The notes: generated from the letters alone by a model not told the origin. A stretch of 64,000 bases of DNA from Scylla paramamosain (GCF_035594125.1 NC_087151.1:18479501-18543500); one strand, 5' to 3'. Shown: positions 27,495-39,712, counted from the first letter of the stretch. Numbers and translations: made by a program.

Positions 27495-27705
27495 TGGGGA
27501 GTAGATTAGTAAAATTCTGAAGAAGTATTTCTTAACTGTCTTCACCCAGGAAAACATGCAGGAAATGCTGGATAGTGAAATTTTTAGAGCAGAAGAGAAT
27601 GAGAAGCTGAAAGATATTACCATAATTAAGGAGATAGTGGAACAGGTGATAGATAGGCTAAGAAAGTTCAAGACACCAAGACCAGATGAAATATATCCCA
27701 GAGTA
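27495..27705 (+). pseudogene. CR1-like RT remnant, 5' part (right arm)
   Basis: Codons give ISKILKKYFLTVFTQEN, VIDRLRKFKTPRPDE and YPRV before the PLE insertion. It ends with the target duplication ATATCCCAGAGTA (27693-27705). Coding sense resumes at 29309. Confidence 0.72.
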
Positions 27706-27756
27706 GTTGGGTTTAGGAAGGGGGATAAAACCCAGGGAGGAGGTAGGATTCTTTTA

Positions 27757-27796
27757 ATCTCTAACGTTTCAGCTGAATAGCCATCCTCAGAGAGAC
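27757..27796 (-). ncRNA. Hammerhead-ribozyme-like motif in PLE end (right arm)
   Basis: Complement of the 10047-10086 motif and base-for-base identical to it by eye: stem I GTCTCT/AGAGAT, CTGAGGA, GGCT-ATTC-AGCT, GAAAC, GTT. The same reservations apply about the base of stem II and the minimal stem III. Confidence 0.42.
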
Positions 27797-27907
27797 TGAT
27801 TTACATGAGTGAAAACACATTATTTATAACAACAAACAAAATTTTCTCATATGACATTCGTACAGAGTATTGCCATCCTGGCGTGTACCTCACCTAATTT
27901 TATTTTC

Positions 27908-28663
27908 CTAGTCAGGTGGCATTATTCGCCTACGTGACGAGCCTTTACTGGGGATTTTCCTTGTACCTGACCTGAGGGCCAATCTGGCGGAATTACCCGC
28001 CCACCTGATAAAACCTTCTCTGTGGTTAATGACTTCCCTAGTTGTTATGAGGGCTGCCTCTATAGCTTTTCTCATTCTTTTCTTCAATCCAACTTTAATT
28101 TCTTTAGCCTCTTCCCATTTTGGTAGGTGATTACATTTTTCTATGTTCAATACAAGGGAGTTTGATGTGTTGTGTTTTAAAACATCTTTCCTATGCTCTG
28201 CTATTCTTGTTTTAAGTCCCCTGCCTGTTTCTCCTATGTACTGCTTTGTACAACCTTTGCATGGTATGCTGTACACTACGCTGTTATTATTAACAAGTCC
28301 GGTCTCTTTAGTCCTCGTTAGCTCACCAATTTTCTCTCCCGCTAATGTTGCTATTTTTAATCCTGTTCTAGACAAATATTTATTAATTATGGAAGCCTTG
28401 TCCGAATTTGGTACACATGTATAACTCTCTCTTTTGCTGGTTGTACAGAGATCTTTATTCTCTTTGTTTTCAGTTGTTATTTTCTTTGCCTTATTCTTAA
28501 GCCTAACAAGGAGCCCTTCAGGATAACCCAGCTTTTTGAAAGTTGATATGATATATCATATTTCTTGCTCTAGGAAGTTGTTGCTGGAAATTCTGAACGC
28601 TCTTAAGGAAAAACCAATAATCACATCAGATTTGACTCTCATGCTGTGGGCTGAAAGGTAGTG
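27908..28663 (-). pseudogene. PLE RT-linker + GIY-YIG endonuclease fragment (right arm)
   Basis: Minus-strand counterpart of 9180-9935. The 28375-27908 piece is open and contains VVYSIPCKGC and YIGETGRGLKTRIAEH. The in-frame TGA of the left copy is also present upstream. Small differences (for example I for K in the AALxTTRE stretch, and RWAGN for MWVGN) show independent drift. Confidence 0.82.
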
Positions 28664-28691
28664 AATGAAATCGTCCTTATTGGACATTCAT

Positions 28692-29082
28692 TCACTTGTT
28701 AATAATAACAGCGTAGTGTACAGCATACCATGCAAAGGTTGTACAAAGCAGTACATAGGAGAAACAGGCAGGGGACTTAAAACAAGAATAGCAGAGCATA
28801 GGAAAGATGTTTTAAAATAAAACACATCAAACTCCCTTGTATTGCACATAGAAAAATGTAAACACCTACCAAAATGGGAAGAGGCTAAGAAATTAAAGTT
28901 GGATTGAAGAAAAGAATAAGAAAAGCTATAGAGGCAGCCCTCATAACAACTAGGGGAGTCATTAACCACAGAGAAGGTTTTATCAGGTGGGCGGGTAATT
29001 CCGCCAGATTGGCCCTCAGGTCAGGTACAAGGAAAATCCCCAGTAAAGGCTCGTCACGTAGGCGGATAATGCCACCTGACTA
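28692..29082 (+). pseudogene. PLE GIY-YIG endonuclease fragment, short copy (right arm)
   Basis: Plus-strand counterpart of the minus copy at 8860-9157: NNNSVVYSIPCKGC, YIGETGRGLKTRIAEH. A TAA lies in the VLK-NT region near 28818 and a frame break in the EEAK region. Non-functional. Confidence 0.72.
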
Positions 29083-29308
29083 GGAAAATAAAATTAGGTG
29101 AGGTACACGCCAGGATGGCAATACTCTGTACGAATGTCAAATGAGAAAATTTTGTATGTTGTTATAAATAGTGTGTTTTCACTCATGTAAATCAGTCTCT
29201 CTGAGGATGGCTATTCAGCCAAAATGGTAGAGATTAAAAGAATCCTAACTCCTCCCTGGGTTTTTATCCCCCTTCCTAAACCCAACTACTTGTCAACATG
29301 AACAGTTC

Positions 29309-30764
29309 ATATCCCAGAGTACTTAAGGAATGCAAAGAAGTTATTAGTGAACTGTTAGTTTCTGCCTTTAGGAAATCACTTGAGATACCGGTAATGTGGA
29401 GGCAAGTTTAAGCTTTAAGAAAGGAGATTTAAGCTTAACTTCTGTTGTAGATAAAATAATGAAGTCTGTAATAGTAAAGAACATTAGGGAACATTTAGAC
29501 AAACATAACTTGATAAATTGGTCACAGCATAGCTTCACAAAGGGGAAGTCTTACCTGACAAACTTGTCAAGATTTTACTGTAAAGTTTACATGGCAGGAG
29601 ATAATGCTGATAGTTATGACATCCTATATCTGGACTTCAGTGAAGTGTTTGACAAGGTACCCCATCAGAGGCTCCTGAGAAAGGTTAGGGCACACGGAAT
29701 AGATGGGAAGGTGTTAGGGTGGATAAGGTTGTGGCTAAGTGACAGGCGACAGAGTCATAATAAACAGCTCTAAATCGGAGTGGGATTAAGTAATTAGTGG
29801 GGTGCCACAGGGATCAGTATAAGGGCCATTGATGTTTTTAATATACATCAGTGACTTGGATAGTTGAATTAGTTGTGACGTTAGTAAATTTGAGGATGAC
29901 ACGAAGATAGGTAGATTAATTAGATTAGAATTGGATGCCATTCCCTTGCAGGCAGATTTGGATAGGATGAACGAATGGACAGACAGATGGCAAATGCAGT
30001 TTAATATAAAAAAATGTAAAGTACTTAGCATAAGTAGAGGAAATCCACACAGAAGGTACACAATAAACAATGAACCTCTGGTAGGTTTAGGGTACAAAAA
30101 AGATTTAGAATTTATAGTTAGCTCTAAATTCCATATAAGAAAGCAATGCATACAGGCCAGAAACAGGGCAAATAGGATATTAGGATTTATTTTTAAGAGT
30201 GTTAAAAGTAGAAGTCCCGAAGTAATATTAAAGTTATATTTGGTGCTGGTCAGACCTCATCTATATTATGCTGTGCAGTTCTGGTCCCCCATATTACAGG
30301 AAGTATATAGGTCTTTTAGAATCAATACAAAGGAGAATGGCTAAAAGGATACAAGGAGTGATGAGTATTCCTTACAAAGAGAGATTGAAGCTGTTAAATT
30401 TACATTAAGAGAGATGTAGGTTAAGAGGGGACCTGATAGAAGTCTTTAAATGCTATAAAGGTTACAACACAGGGGATGTAAGCAAAATTCTTAGGATTAG
30501 TAACCAGGATAGAACAACAAATAACAGTTTTAAGCTTGAAAAATTTAGTTTAAAAAAGAGATAGGAAGGAATCAGTTCTCAAATAGAGTGGTAGATGAAT
30601 GGAATGGACTCAGTAATCAGGTTGTTGGTGCTGGGTCATTAGGAAGCTTTAAGAGAAAATTAGAGATTTATGGATGGGGATTGATAGGTGGAAATAGGTA
30701 AGTATATTTCATACAGGAACTGCCACATGTATGCCTGATGGTTTCTTGCAGCTTCCATTTTTTA
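29309..30764 (+). pseudogene. CR1-like RT remnant, 3' part (right arm)
   Basis: Begins with the second 13-bp target duplication. Open pieces: 29396-29773 (LTSVVDKIMKSVI, QHSFTKGKSYLTNL, LYLDFSEVFDKVPH, WIRLWLSDRRQ) and 29931-30344 (NEWTDRWQMQFNIKKCKVL, RANRILGFIFKSVKSR, LVRPHLYYAVQFWSP). Between them the GVPQGS and catalytic regions are frameshifted. The C-terminal text continues (MAKRIQGVMSIPYKERL, LRGDLIEVFKCYKGY) to about 30530, followed by a 3' UTR. Confidence 0.85.
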
Positions 30765-31931
30765 TGTCCTTATATTCTTATGAGTATGTATCTTGAACCT
30801 GAGATATTATGCTTGTCTTATTATCACAGGGATATTGATCATAGAAAAGAAACACTCATCTTTTGTACTTACATTTTTTTTTTTTTTTTTTGTGAATGTG
30901 AAAGAAAATGCCCTGACAGAATTAATTTTTCTTTTTAAGGAACATAATGAAAAGAGTTATATTTGCAATTGTCATGTTTGGGTTAACTATAATTAGCCTT
31001 AGTTTGTGTTGGCTACACACACTGGATCATGTGTGTTGCTGCTGTGATTATTAATGAGTGTAATTTCCAGAAATGTGATTTCAGTACTCTCCTAGCAAGT
31101 CAGTTAAACACACATGATTTATTCAAAGCAAAAGACTATTCAGTGTGTTTGAAGACTACTTGATATTGATAATAAAACCCATCTTAATGCTTACTTTCAG
31201 GTTTTTTTTCTGATTTCATTTTCAGACAAGGATATGTTCACATTGTTGTTGTTGTTGAGGAGAAACTGTTGTTCTTAGTGAGCTATGAAAGCCCTGACCC
31301 ATTCATAGCTATGAATGTTCCATGGTTCTTAGTTGCGAATGATTTTGCTTTAAAAAATTACCAGCACTAAGATGTTCATAGCCCACTAAGATAAATCTTA
31401 GAAACATCTGGGAATGTGGCTTCTGGCTCCTCAGGGGTATGTTGTTGTCCGTCATAATAATGAAAGGCTTATGTGTTGTGTAAAAGTAAAATTAAGATAG
31501 CAGCCTGTTATTTATGGATAGCAAGCAGGCTGGAGGGAGGGAGAGTGTGAAGTGTGTGGGTGTCGTGGTGGGGAAGTGTCTCAGTGTGACACGTGAATCA
31601 CTGCACGAGCTGTCATTGGCTGACTCTTCTCGTGCTGCTGTGGCGAGGGAGTTATTCTCTCTGGCCCCAGCAACTGATAGCTATCACTCAAGCGTGACAA
31701 AAAGGTTCTGTGGATAATTTCACTTGGATGGATTTTGACCCTAATGTGGGGTCCATTCTGATGTCTGCACTCTCTCTCGTCACGTTAGGAAGGTTGGGGA
31801 TGACAATGCAATAAAATAGTAATTTTGACCACAAGGGCACTTAGATCACTCTGGCTCTGGGAACCTCATATAATATCTGATGCAATATGATTATAGGATA
31901 GTGCAATTAATTTTTTTTTTCCCCCTTCCCC
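30765..31931. other. Unassigned right-arm sequence
   Basis: Mirror of 5931-7084. It contains a T tract near 30873-30890 and a GC-richer patch at 31510-31720. No gene recognised. Confidence 0.4.
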
Positions 31932-33534
31932 CCTTTTTTCTTTTTTTTTTTTTTTTTTTTTACCTAGGAGGGACACTGGCCATGGGCAACAAAAATCCAA
32001 TAAAAAAAAAGCCCACTGTGATGCTAGTTCCAGAAAAGGGTCCAAACCGGTAGTCAAAAATTAAAGGATAAGTGTCTTGAAACCTCCTCCCTCTTGAAGG
32101 AATTCAAGTCATAAGAAGGTGGAAATACAGAAGCAGGTAGGAAGTTCCAGAATTTACCAGAGAAAGGGATGAATGATTGAGAACACCAGTTAACTCTTGC
32201 ATTAGAGAGGTGGACAGAATAGGGGTGAGAGAATGAAGAAAGTCTTATGCAGCAAGGCTGCAGGAGGAGGAGAGGCATGCAGTTAGCAAGATCAGAAGAG
32301 CAGCTAGCTTGAAAACTGCAGTAGAAGATAGCTAGAGATGCAATATTGCAGCGATGAACAGAGGCTGAAGACAGTCAGCTGGAAGAGAGGAGTTGATGAC
32401 ACGAAAAGCTTTTGATTCCACCCTGTCTAGAAGAGCAGTAATAGTAGAACCTCCCAGACGTGTGAAGCATACTCCATACATGCACGGATAAGGCCCTTGT
32501 ACAGAGTTAGCAGTGTGGGGGTGGGTGAGAAAAACTGGCAGAGATGTCTCAGAACACCTAACTTCATAGAAGCTGTTTTTAGCTAGAGATGAGATGTGAA
32601 GTTTCCAGTTCAGATTATAAGTAAAGGACAGACCGAGGATGTTCAGTGTAGAAGAGGGACAGTTGAGTGTCACTGAAGAAGAGGGGATAGTTGTCTGGAA
32701 GGTTGTGTCGAGTTGATGGATGGAGGAATTGAGTTTTGAGACAACAAACAATACCAAGTTTGCTCTGCCCCAATCAGAAATTTTAGAAAGATCAGAACTC
32801 AGGTGTTCTGTGGCTTCCCTGCGTGAAATGTTTACTTCTTGAAGGGTTGGATGTCTATAAAAAGATGTGGAGAAGTGCTGGATGGTATCATCAGTGTAGG
32901 AGTGGATAGGACAAGAAGTTTGGTTTAGAAGGTCATTGATGAATAATAAGAAGAGAGTGGGTGCCAGGACAGAATCCTGAGGAACACCACTGTTAATAGA
33001 TTTAGGAAAAAACAGTGACCATCTACCACAGCAGCAACAGAATGGTCAGAAAGGAAACTTGAGATGAAGTTACAGAGAGAAGGACACAAGCCATAGGAAG
33101 GTAGTTTGGAAATCAAAGCTTTGTGCCACACTCTATCAAAAGCTTTTGATATATCCAAGGCAACAGCAAAAGGTTCACCAAAATCTCTAAAAGAGATGAC
33201 TGAGACTCAGTAAGGAAACCCAGAAGATCACCAGTAGAGCGGCCTTGACAGAACCCATACGGTGATCAGATAGAAGGTTGTGAAGTGACAGATGTTTAAG
33301 AATCTTCCTCTTGAGGAAGATTGATTCAAAAACTTTAGATAGGCAGGAAATTAAAGCAATAGGATGGTAGTTTGAGGGATTAGAACAGTCTTCCTTTTTA
33401 GGAACAGGCTGAATGTAGGCAAACTTCCAGCAAGAAGGAAAGGTAGATGTTGACAGAGTTGAAAGAGTTTGACTAGGCAAGGTGCAAGCACGGAGGCACA
33501 GTTTTGGAGAACAATAGGAGGGATCCCATCAGGC
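31932..33534 (-). pseudogene. 5'-truncated, frameshifted Jockey-like copy (right arm)
   Basis: Minus-strand counterpart of 4312-5912, with open pieces at 33480-33187, 33158-32925, 32757-32332 and 32278-32054. It has the same 5' truncation point and the same frame breaks as the left-arm copy, so these lesions predate the arm duplication. Confidence 0.88.
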
Positions 33535-33720
33535 AACCTTTCAAATCAATAATTAATTAGAAAGTTATTATAATATCTGTACCACTATTTCTTACCATAG
33601 ATAGTATACATTTAGTTCAGGTAATACTCCATTCTTGGCATCACACTTATTGAAACATCACACAACATCTCTATAATGGTCAGAAACAAGTCCATGTAGC
33701 CATGCACGGTGTGCACTGTG

Positions 33721-34990
33721 TTGTGTATTTACCTAGGTGTAATATACAGGGCCCGAGCTACACTCAAGTGGTCCCATCTCCATACCTATACATGTCTAAT
33801 TTTTCCTTTAGTTTGTGTACACTTGTTGCCAAAACTATACATATCTTCTTTTAGTCCATTCCAAACTTCAGTGTGTCTTTGTGGAAAACTATTCTTTGTG
33901 TTGTTCAGACATCTTCTTTTCCCTACTTATGTGAGTGTCCCATTCTACTGTCATGACTGCTTGTCTCTTTTAGTAATGGTTTTGTCATTACCAACTTCCA
34001 TTTTGTTTGCCAACTTGTAGATAGTTATCAAATCTCTTTCTCTCCTTTGTTCCAGTATTGGTAAGTATATTTTTTCTAATCTTTCTTCATAACTTAATTC
34101 CTCAAATTCTGCCACCATTTTTGTTCCTATTGTTTGTATTCTTCCTAGCTTGTTTACATGCTTCTTACATAGAGACTACACAACTGCTGCATATTCCAAT
34201 CTAGGTCTTATTATCATAGGGATTATTTTTCTCATCTTACTTTTGTTCATGAGGTGAGAAGCTGTACTATGTTTCATAGTAATCTGTAAATGTTCCTCAT
34301 ATTCTACCTATATGCTTCTCTGGTTGGAAGTTATCTGGCTTTACTACTCCTAGATCCTTTTCTTCCTGGATCCTTTTAATATATTTGTTTTCTACCTTGT
34401 ATGTCCAATGTGGTCTTCTATTCACTTCTGCACATCTCCATCATATGACATTTGCTTACATCAAATTTAACTTCCCATTTTTTGCTCCATTCACAAATTT
34501 TATTGGTCATTTTGTAGATATTCACAGTCTTTGCAACTTTTTATTTCTTTCTGTAATTTGGCATTATCTGCAAATAGGCTGTTGTAGCTATCAATTTTTT
34601 CAAGAATATCATTTATATAAACAATGAACAATACCATATTGGTGATAGTACTGACCCTTGTGGCACACCACTCTTTACTGTTTTCCAAACCAACTTTTCA
34701 TCATTAGCTACTGTTCTCATTTCTCATCATTTTAAGTAATTTTCCATCCACTTTATACTTGTCCCATGTAGTCTCTTAATATTTTCAAGTTTCCACATAA
34801 GTCTTTCATGGGGGAACCTTGTCAAAAGCTTTTTATCAGATCTAGTTATATACAGTCCACAAATGCTTCTCTTTCCTACATGATGTCATCACTCTTGAGC
34901 TGAAGCTTAATAGATTTGTTACACATGATTTTCTTTTCCTGGAGCCATATTGTTTGTCTGTTATTATTCCTTCTTTTATAAGAATTCTGC
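33721..34990 (-). pseudogene. CR1-like non-LTR RT remnant, longer copy
   Basis: On the minus strand, from 34990 downward: IIEGIITDKQYG-like text with RKRKSCVTNLL, then KAFDKVP, WKLENIKRL and KWMENYLK. Within the arm (34688-34500) follow LFIVYINDILEKI and LFADNAKLQKE. It shows fingers, palm and thumb of a CR1-type RT with many stops. The part above 34767 is missing from the left arm, where the Jockey-like element inserted. The upstream end abuts a GT microsatellite. Confidence 0.75.
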
Positions 34991-34995
34991 TGCCC

Positions 34996-34998
<3 letters not shown>

Positions 34999-35060
<62 letters not shown>
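34999..35060. repeat. (GT)n microsatellite
   Basis: GT run with one TTT interruption near 35043-35046. Confidence 0.97.
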
Positions 35061-35061
<1 letters not shown>

Positions 35062-35451
35062 GGGAGGGGGACAGAATTTGATGACACTGACATTACAGTG
35101 TCCCTTCATAATGTGCAATTAGTGATTGGGTGCCAATTATACCAGAGACACTCTTCAGTGAATTCTTTCACTCATAATACCCCATAATGAATGATCTAGT
35201 GCCTCTAAATATTACAGTAATAAAATTATTTTGTAATCACCTTTCAACAAGCATTACCTACTCAGCTAGACTACCAGTATGCAGAAACTTCTGCTAGCCC
35301 CTAAGCAACGGGTTTTTGTGCAGAAACCTCTTCTTGTAATGAGTTTTTAGAGAAAAATAACTCTTATTCCTAGTTATATCTCATTTAGTACAGATTCTAG
35401 AATAATGAAACTTACAGCATAAGAAGCACCTATCCTTCTCCATTCTAGTGG
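35061..35451. other. Unassigned sequence before the gap
   Basis: About 390 bp up to the N gap. No gene, and no similarity seen to the retroelement that starts after the gap. Confidence 0.4.
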
Positions 35452-35551
35452 NNNNNNNNNNNNNNNNNNNNNNNNNNNNNNNNNNNNNNNNNNNNNNNNN
35501 NNNNNNNNNNNNNNNNNNNNNNNNNNNNNNNNNNNNNNNNNNNNNNNNNNN
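35452..35551. other. Assembly gap (100 N)
   Basis: Exactly 100 Ns, the conventional placeholder for a gap of unknown size. Everything to the right begins mid-gag, so the linkage between the inverted repeat and the Ty3/Gypsy array is a scaffolding claim. Confidence 0.99.
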
Positions 35552-36098
35552 TACCCAATTGCAAATTTTCATTGAACTGGTGGAGCAAAGTAGCAATGAG
35601 GACACCCGCAAAGTGCAAATTGCAAAGAGTAGGGTCAGCAGCGAGCTCGCGGCTCTCATACATAACCATCAAACCTTACTTCATTGTCACACCTGGAATA
35701 GTATTAAACAATTGCTTCTATCACAATTCTCCCAAGAGGTTAACTTTGACAGGGCGTGGAGAGACATAGACGCACAGACATATGATTGGGTAGAATCTCC
35801 CCAAGCATTTGCCAACAAATTCACTTGCAAATATGCCACTCTAGAGACGAGCTTTCCAGGAGAGAAACTCCCTAAATGTAAGAAAATTATCAAAAGAAAG
35901 TTGTGGCAGGGCTTAACCCAAGAAGCAAAGGCTAGACTAGAAGGTTTCCTGGATGAGGATTATCCTCTTGATAAATTTATTGACAGGGTAGAACATGAGC
36001 GCCAACTGCTCGAGGCTGCCCATACTTCCCCATTGCTAGAATTAAACCTGAACTGGAAAAATCTAATTCAAAACTCATTGGTAGCCCTGACCCAATAA
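35552..36098 (+). CDS. gag: Ty3/Gypsy gag (capsid part), copy 1, 5' truncated by gap
   Basis: The frame runs from the gap to a TAA at 36096-36098. It corresponds to residues from about 97 onward of the complete gag at 44473-45306 and is identical in translation. Contains the capsid-like helices (FDRAWRDIDAQTYDWVESP, KFIDRVEHERQLLEAA). See the copy-2 entry. Confidence 0.85.
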
Positions 36099-36385
36099 CT
36101 CAAAATCCCCCAGACCTAACAAATGCAACATCCAAGGAATCAAAGGAAATTTGGGAACTTAAGCAGCAGATTAAAAGTCTCACTGATCAAGTAGGAAGGT
36201 TGAGAACCTCCCCCTCTCCAACACAACCCGCTAAATATTGCTCACACTGTCGAACCCATAGTCACACGCTGAGAGAGTGCTGGAGAAAACCTGCCCGTGG
36301 ATCATGTTTTGACTGTAGACAGCATGGATGCTGGAGAGGAAATAAAAACTGCCCCGGAAAACCCAATCAGAATATACGAGTATGA
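35999..36385 (+). CDS. Nucleocapsid zinc-knuckle frame, copy 1
   Basis: Open in the -1 frame relative to gag from 35999 to a TGA at 36383-36385. It carries a linker (IWELKQQIKSLTDQVGRL) and a CCHC knuckle (CSHC-RTHS-H-TLRE-C), then a second Cys-rich cluster (CFDCRQHGC...C). It overlaps the gag end by about 100 nt and is in the same frame as protease/RT after the TGA. Confidence 0.8.
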   Translation, partial: APTARGCPYFPIARIKPELEKSNSKLIGSPDPITQNPPDLTNATSKESKEIWELKQQIKSLTDQVGRLRTSPSPTQPAKYCSHCRTHSHTLRECWRKPARGSCFDCRQHGCWRGNKNCPGKPNQNIRV

Positions 36386-39300
36386 CTCACCCAGGGATTC
36401 ACATCCCCCGCTATCAATCTCATAGTTAACAAGAAAATTCTTAAAGCTGTCATTGACACTGGTAGCGGCTATACTTTAATCACAGAGGCTGCGGTAAAGA
36501 AATTAGAAGGAGCTATATCACAAAGGCGAGCAGTACCTATACTACAAGGGGTAACTGGTTCACCCTTACGAATCTTGGGGATGACCTTACTAGAGATAGG
36601 AGTAGGTGAAGAGACTATACACAAACAATGGTGCCCTGTAGTCCCGAATAGCTACCTTGACGCTGACGTCTTACTCGGGACAGACATACTTTCACAAGCT
36701 CCTTTTCAATGGAATGGTAAGACAAATACAGTAAAGTGGGGTAAAACCACATACCTTGTTAATCATATCAAAAGGCAGAAAGGCAAGGTGGAACGAGTTC
36801 ACGAGGTACCTATTCTTCCTACCACTCCCAGTCAAACAGAACACATCCGTCTAACTCATACCATCAAACTTGATCCCTACCGAACTCAGTTTCTTCCTAT
36901 CTCGGTGAAAGAAAACCCAGGAGAAACTTTGTTAGTCCAGCCTCAGCCATGTTTAACGCCTAATCATCACCCCTTGATTGTGACAGTAGATGAGAATAAA
37001 AAGGTCCCCCTCCCATTTATTAATGATACTAAGGGCCGGAAAACAATCAAACCAGGAACCCTATTAGGCACTTTTGAAAACATCTCCTCCCCGACGATCA
37101 AAGTCATCCACCAAAAGCAAGCCACTCCTTCCCTAGAAATCCACAATGATCTGTTGCCACACAACGACCAAACAAGGTGTCAGGAATCAAAGAGTAGGCC
37201 ACAAAGACTCGAGGAGTTGATAAGACAACAGAAATGGAGTAACCTTACTAGAGAGCAGAAAACAATCTTAAAAAATATAATTCTCAATCACCATGATTTA
37301 TTCATAGTAGACAAAAACGAACTTGGATTAATGAAAGGGCCTCCTGCTAAAATTAATATCTCTAATCCAGAGCCTAGTCGTGGTCCTAGGTACCGATACC
37401 CCGAGGAAGCAAAAACCCTGATATCAAACATGTTAACAGATATGGAGAACAGAGATATCATTGAAAAATCTACATCTGCATGGCTCTCTCCTATAGTATT
37501 AGTCAATAAACCGGATGGAAGTAAAAGAATGTGCCTTGACTACCGACATGTCAACAAACACCTAACTACTGACATTTACCCGCTTCCCCGCCTAGAAGAA
37601 TTAGTTGAACAAGCAGCTGGCCATCAGTTCTATGCCACGCTAGATATGAGGGAGGCTTATTTTCAAATTCTATTGGAGGAAGGTAGCAGAGACCTCACAG
37701 CCTTCAGTGATGGGGTGACTCTCTATAGGTTTAAAAGGCTACCTTTTGGATTAAGCTGTTCTCCAGCTATCTTTACTAGACATATGGCCTCATTGTTAGC
37801 TCCTCTCGTGAAGAAGGGTTGGATGAAAAATTACTTAGACGACCTAATCATTTGGGCTTCAGACTTCACCACACTCAGCGAAAGACTCAGTGAAACTTTC
37901 GCTTTACTTAAAGAAAACGGAGTCAAGCTTAACTTATCTAAATGCGAAATGGCAAAGACTGAAGTTACGTTTCTTGGTCATAAAATTTCACAAGAAGGTA
38001 GTCAACCCGACCCAAAGAATGTAGAGGCAGTATTGGAAATGAAACCGCCCACTAAGGTCAAGGAAGTGAGACGATTTTTAGGTATGGCAGGATTTTATAG
38101 GAAACACATCAATAATTTCGCTCAAATAGCCACTCCACTTACCAACCTAACGAAAAAAGATCAACCTTTCCTTTGGACAGACAAGTGTCAGGAGGCATTC
38201 GATACCTTAAAAAGATCTCTTGCCCAGGCCCCTATACTAGCGAGAGCGCAAAGTAACCAGCCGTTCATTTTAACAACTGATGCCAGTAATACCCACGTAG
38301 GAGGCGTCTTAAGTCAAACTCAGGAGGATGGGTCCGTCAGACCTTTGGGCTATTTTTCAAAAAAATTAAACTCCACTGAGAATAGGTACTCAGCTACAGA
38401 TAAAGAAGCCTTGGCAGTACTTCTCTCTTGTAGACACTTCCATCATTATTTGTGGGGAACTAGCTTCACTATATTCACAGATCATCAGCCCCTTACTAGT
38501 ATAATCAAAAGAAAGACCAAATCTGCCAGGATGAACCGCTGGATACTAGAGATGAGAGAATACCAATACAACATCCAATATGTGAAGGGAAAGTATAACT
38601 ACGTGGCCGATCAGCTCTCTCGCCCAGTGAGGATCATTCAGCGATGTCCTACTCCAAACTATTTAGGCCTGACTTTAGAACAAATCAAGATTCAACAAAG
38701 GGAAGAAATTAAGTGGAGAGACATGATAGAGTATCTGGAAGGAGGGTCTATACCTACCAAAAAGTATCATAAGAGTATATTGCACCAGTTCACTATAATT
38801 GATGAGTTGCTGTACTACGCTAAGGAAAACATTGATGGCAGCATTCATTATTCATTGGTAGTTCCTCAGGTTCTGATTCCTAAAGCTTTAGAACATGCAC
38901 ATGAGCTTTCTGGCCACCTGGGTCAGAAAAAGACAATTAAAAAGGCCGAAGAATTGTTTTACTGGTGTAATCTCAAGTTTGACGTAACCCAGTACGTAAA
39001 GAATTGCCTTACCTGTCAAAGATTTAAAACCTCTCCAGGGTTACAGCAGCCTTATCAGGAATTACCATCAGTAGAGAAGCCCTTAGATAGGATAGGTATA
39101 GACCTGACGGATATGATTGCAGGCAGTGGTGGCTACCGATATGTGTTGACTATCGTAGATCACTTTAGTCGATTTGTGAAGTTCTATCCACTCAAAAACA
39201 AACTATCAGAGGGAATTGTAGAGGCGCTGCAGCAGTACATTACCGACTTCGGGACTCCTCACTCCATCGTCCTGGACAACGGGGGCGAGTTCACCTCCCA

Positions 39301-39712
39301 GATCTTCCAACAATTCTGCCAGCAACACCTCATCACCCTCTGTTACACCACTCCCTACCACCCGCAAGGGAACGCCATCACCGAACGACTCCATCGCACG
39401 CTCAAATCCATCTTGGCTTCCATGTGCCGAGGTTACCCGCTACGGTGGCCTCGCCTACTCCCTGTGTGTCAGGCCACTATGAATGCCGCCGTCCATACCA
39501 GTATCGCCCAACAACCTTTCTTCGCGTTTTTCTCCCGGCATGCGCCCCGAGTGGTGGGTGCCAGGCTACCCGCAGTTGATGGTGATGAGCAAGACGTGGA
39601 TGTGGTCCGCCGGCTGATCCGGGAAACACACGAGAAAATGACTCGGAAATACCGTAATGCGGCCAACAGGAAACGCAAGGAGCAGAAGGTAGACATTGGG
39701 GCGTTGGTGTAG
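36386..39712 (+). CDS. pol: Ty3/Gypsy pol (PR-RT-RNase H-IN), copy 1
   Basis: Open frame of 1108 codons between a TGA (36383) and a TAG (39710-39712). Translation is identical to copy 2, described there: protease DTGSG, RT YLDD, RNase H TTDAS, integrase HHCC and D,D35E. No ATG is near the frame start, which implies expression from gag by recoding or a lesion. Confidence 0.93.
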   Translation, partial: LTQGFTSPAINLIVNKKILKAVIDTGSGYTLITEAAVKKLEGAISQRRAVPILQGVTGSPLRILGMTLLEIGVGEETIHKQWCPVVPNSYLDADVLLGTDILSQAPFQWNGKTNTVKWGKTTYLVNHIKRQKGKVERVHEVPILPTTPSQTEHIRLTHTIKLDPYRTQFLPISVKENPGETLLVQPQPCLTPNHHPLIVTVDENKKVPLPFINDTKGRKTIKPGTLLGTFENISSPTIKVIHQKQATPSLEIHNDLLPHNDQTRCQESKSRPQRLEELIRQQKWSNLTREQKTILKNIILNHHDLFIVDKNELGLMKGPPAKINISNPEPSRGPRYRYPEEAKTLISNMLTDMENRDIIEKSTSAWLSPIVLVNKPDGSKRMCLDYRHVNKHLTTDIYPLPRLEELVEQAAGHQFYATLDMREAYFQILLEEGSRDLTAFSDGVTLYRFKRLPFGLSCSPAIFTRHMASLLAPLVKKGWMKNYLDDLIIWASDFTTLSERLSETFALLKENGVKLNLSKCEMAKTEVTFLGHKISQEGSQPDPKNVEAVLEMKPPTKVKEVRRFLGMAGFYRKHINNFAQIATPLTNLTKKDQPFLWTDKCQEAFDTLKRSLAQAPILARAQSNQPFILTTDASNTHVGGVLSQTQEDGSVRPLGYFSKKLNSTENRYSATDKEALAVLLSCRHFHHYLWGTSFTIFTDHQPLTSIIKRKTKSARMNRWILEMREYQYNIQYVKGKYNYVADQLSRPVRIIQRCPTPNYLGLTLEQIKIQQREEIKWRDMIEYLEGGSIPTKKYHKSILHQFTIIDELLYYAKENIDGSIHYSLVVPQVLIPKALEHAHELSGHLGQKKTIKKAEELFYWCNLKFDVTQYVKNCLTCQRFKTSPGLQQPYQELPSVEKPLDRIGIDLTDMIAGSGGYRYVLTIVDHFSRFVKFYPLKNKLSEGIVEALQQYITDFGTPHSIVLDNGGEFTSQIFQQFCQQHLITLCYTTPYHPQGNAITERLHRTLKSILASMCRGYPLRWPRLLPVCQATMNAAVHTSIAQQPFFAFFSRHAPRVVGARLPAVDGDEQDVDVVRRLIRETHEKMTRKYRNAANRKRKEQKVDIGALV

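Larger units (their letters stand above)
27706..29308. mobile_element. Inverted pair of Penelope-like element 3' ends (right arm)
   Basis: Mirror image of 8535-10137. The longer copy is on the minus strand (~27706-28665) and the shorter on the plus strand (~28690-29290). It is flanked by the 13-bp duplication at 27693-27705 and 29309-29321. Confidence 0.8.

Noticed and set aside
36575..36580. TTG at this position as a pol start codon
   Set aside because: The frame is open upstream to 36386 and contains the protease DTGSG motif, so pol begins at the TGA boundary, not here.
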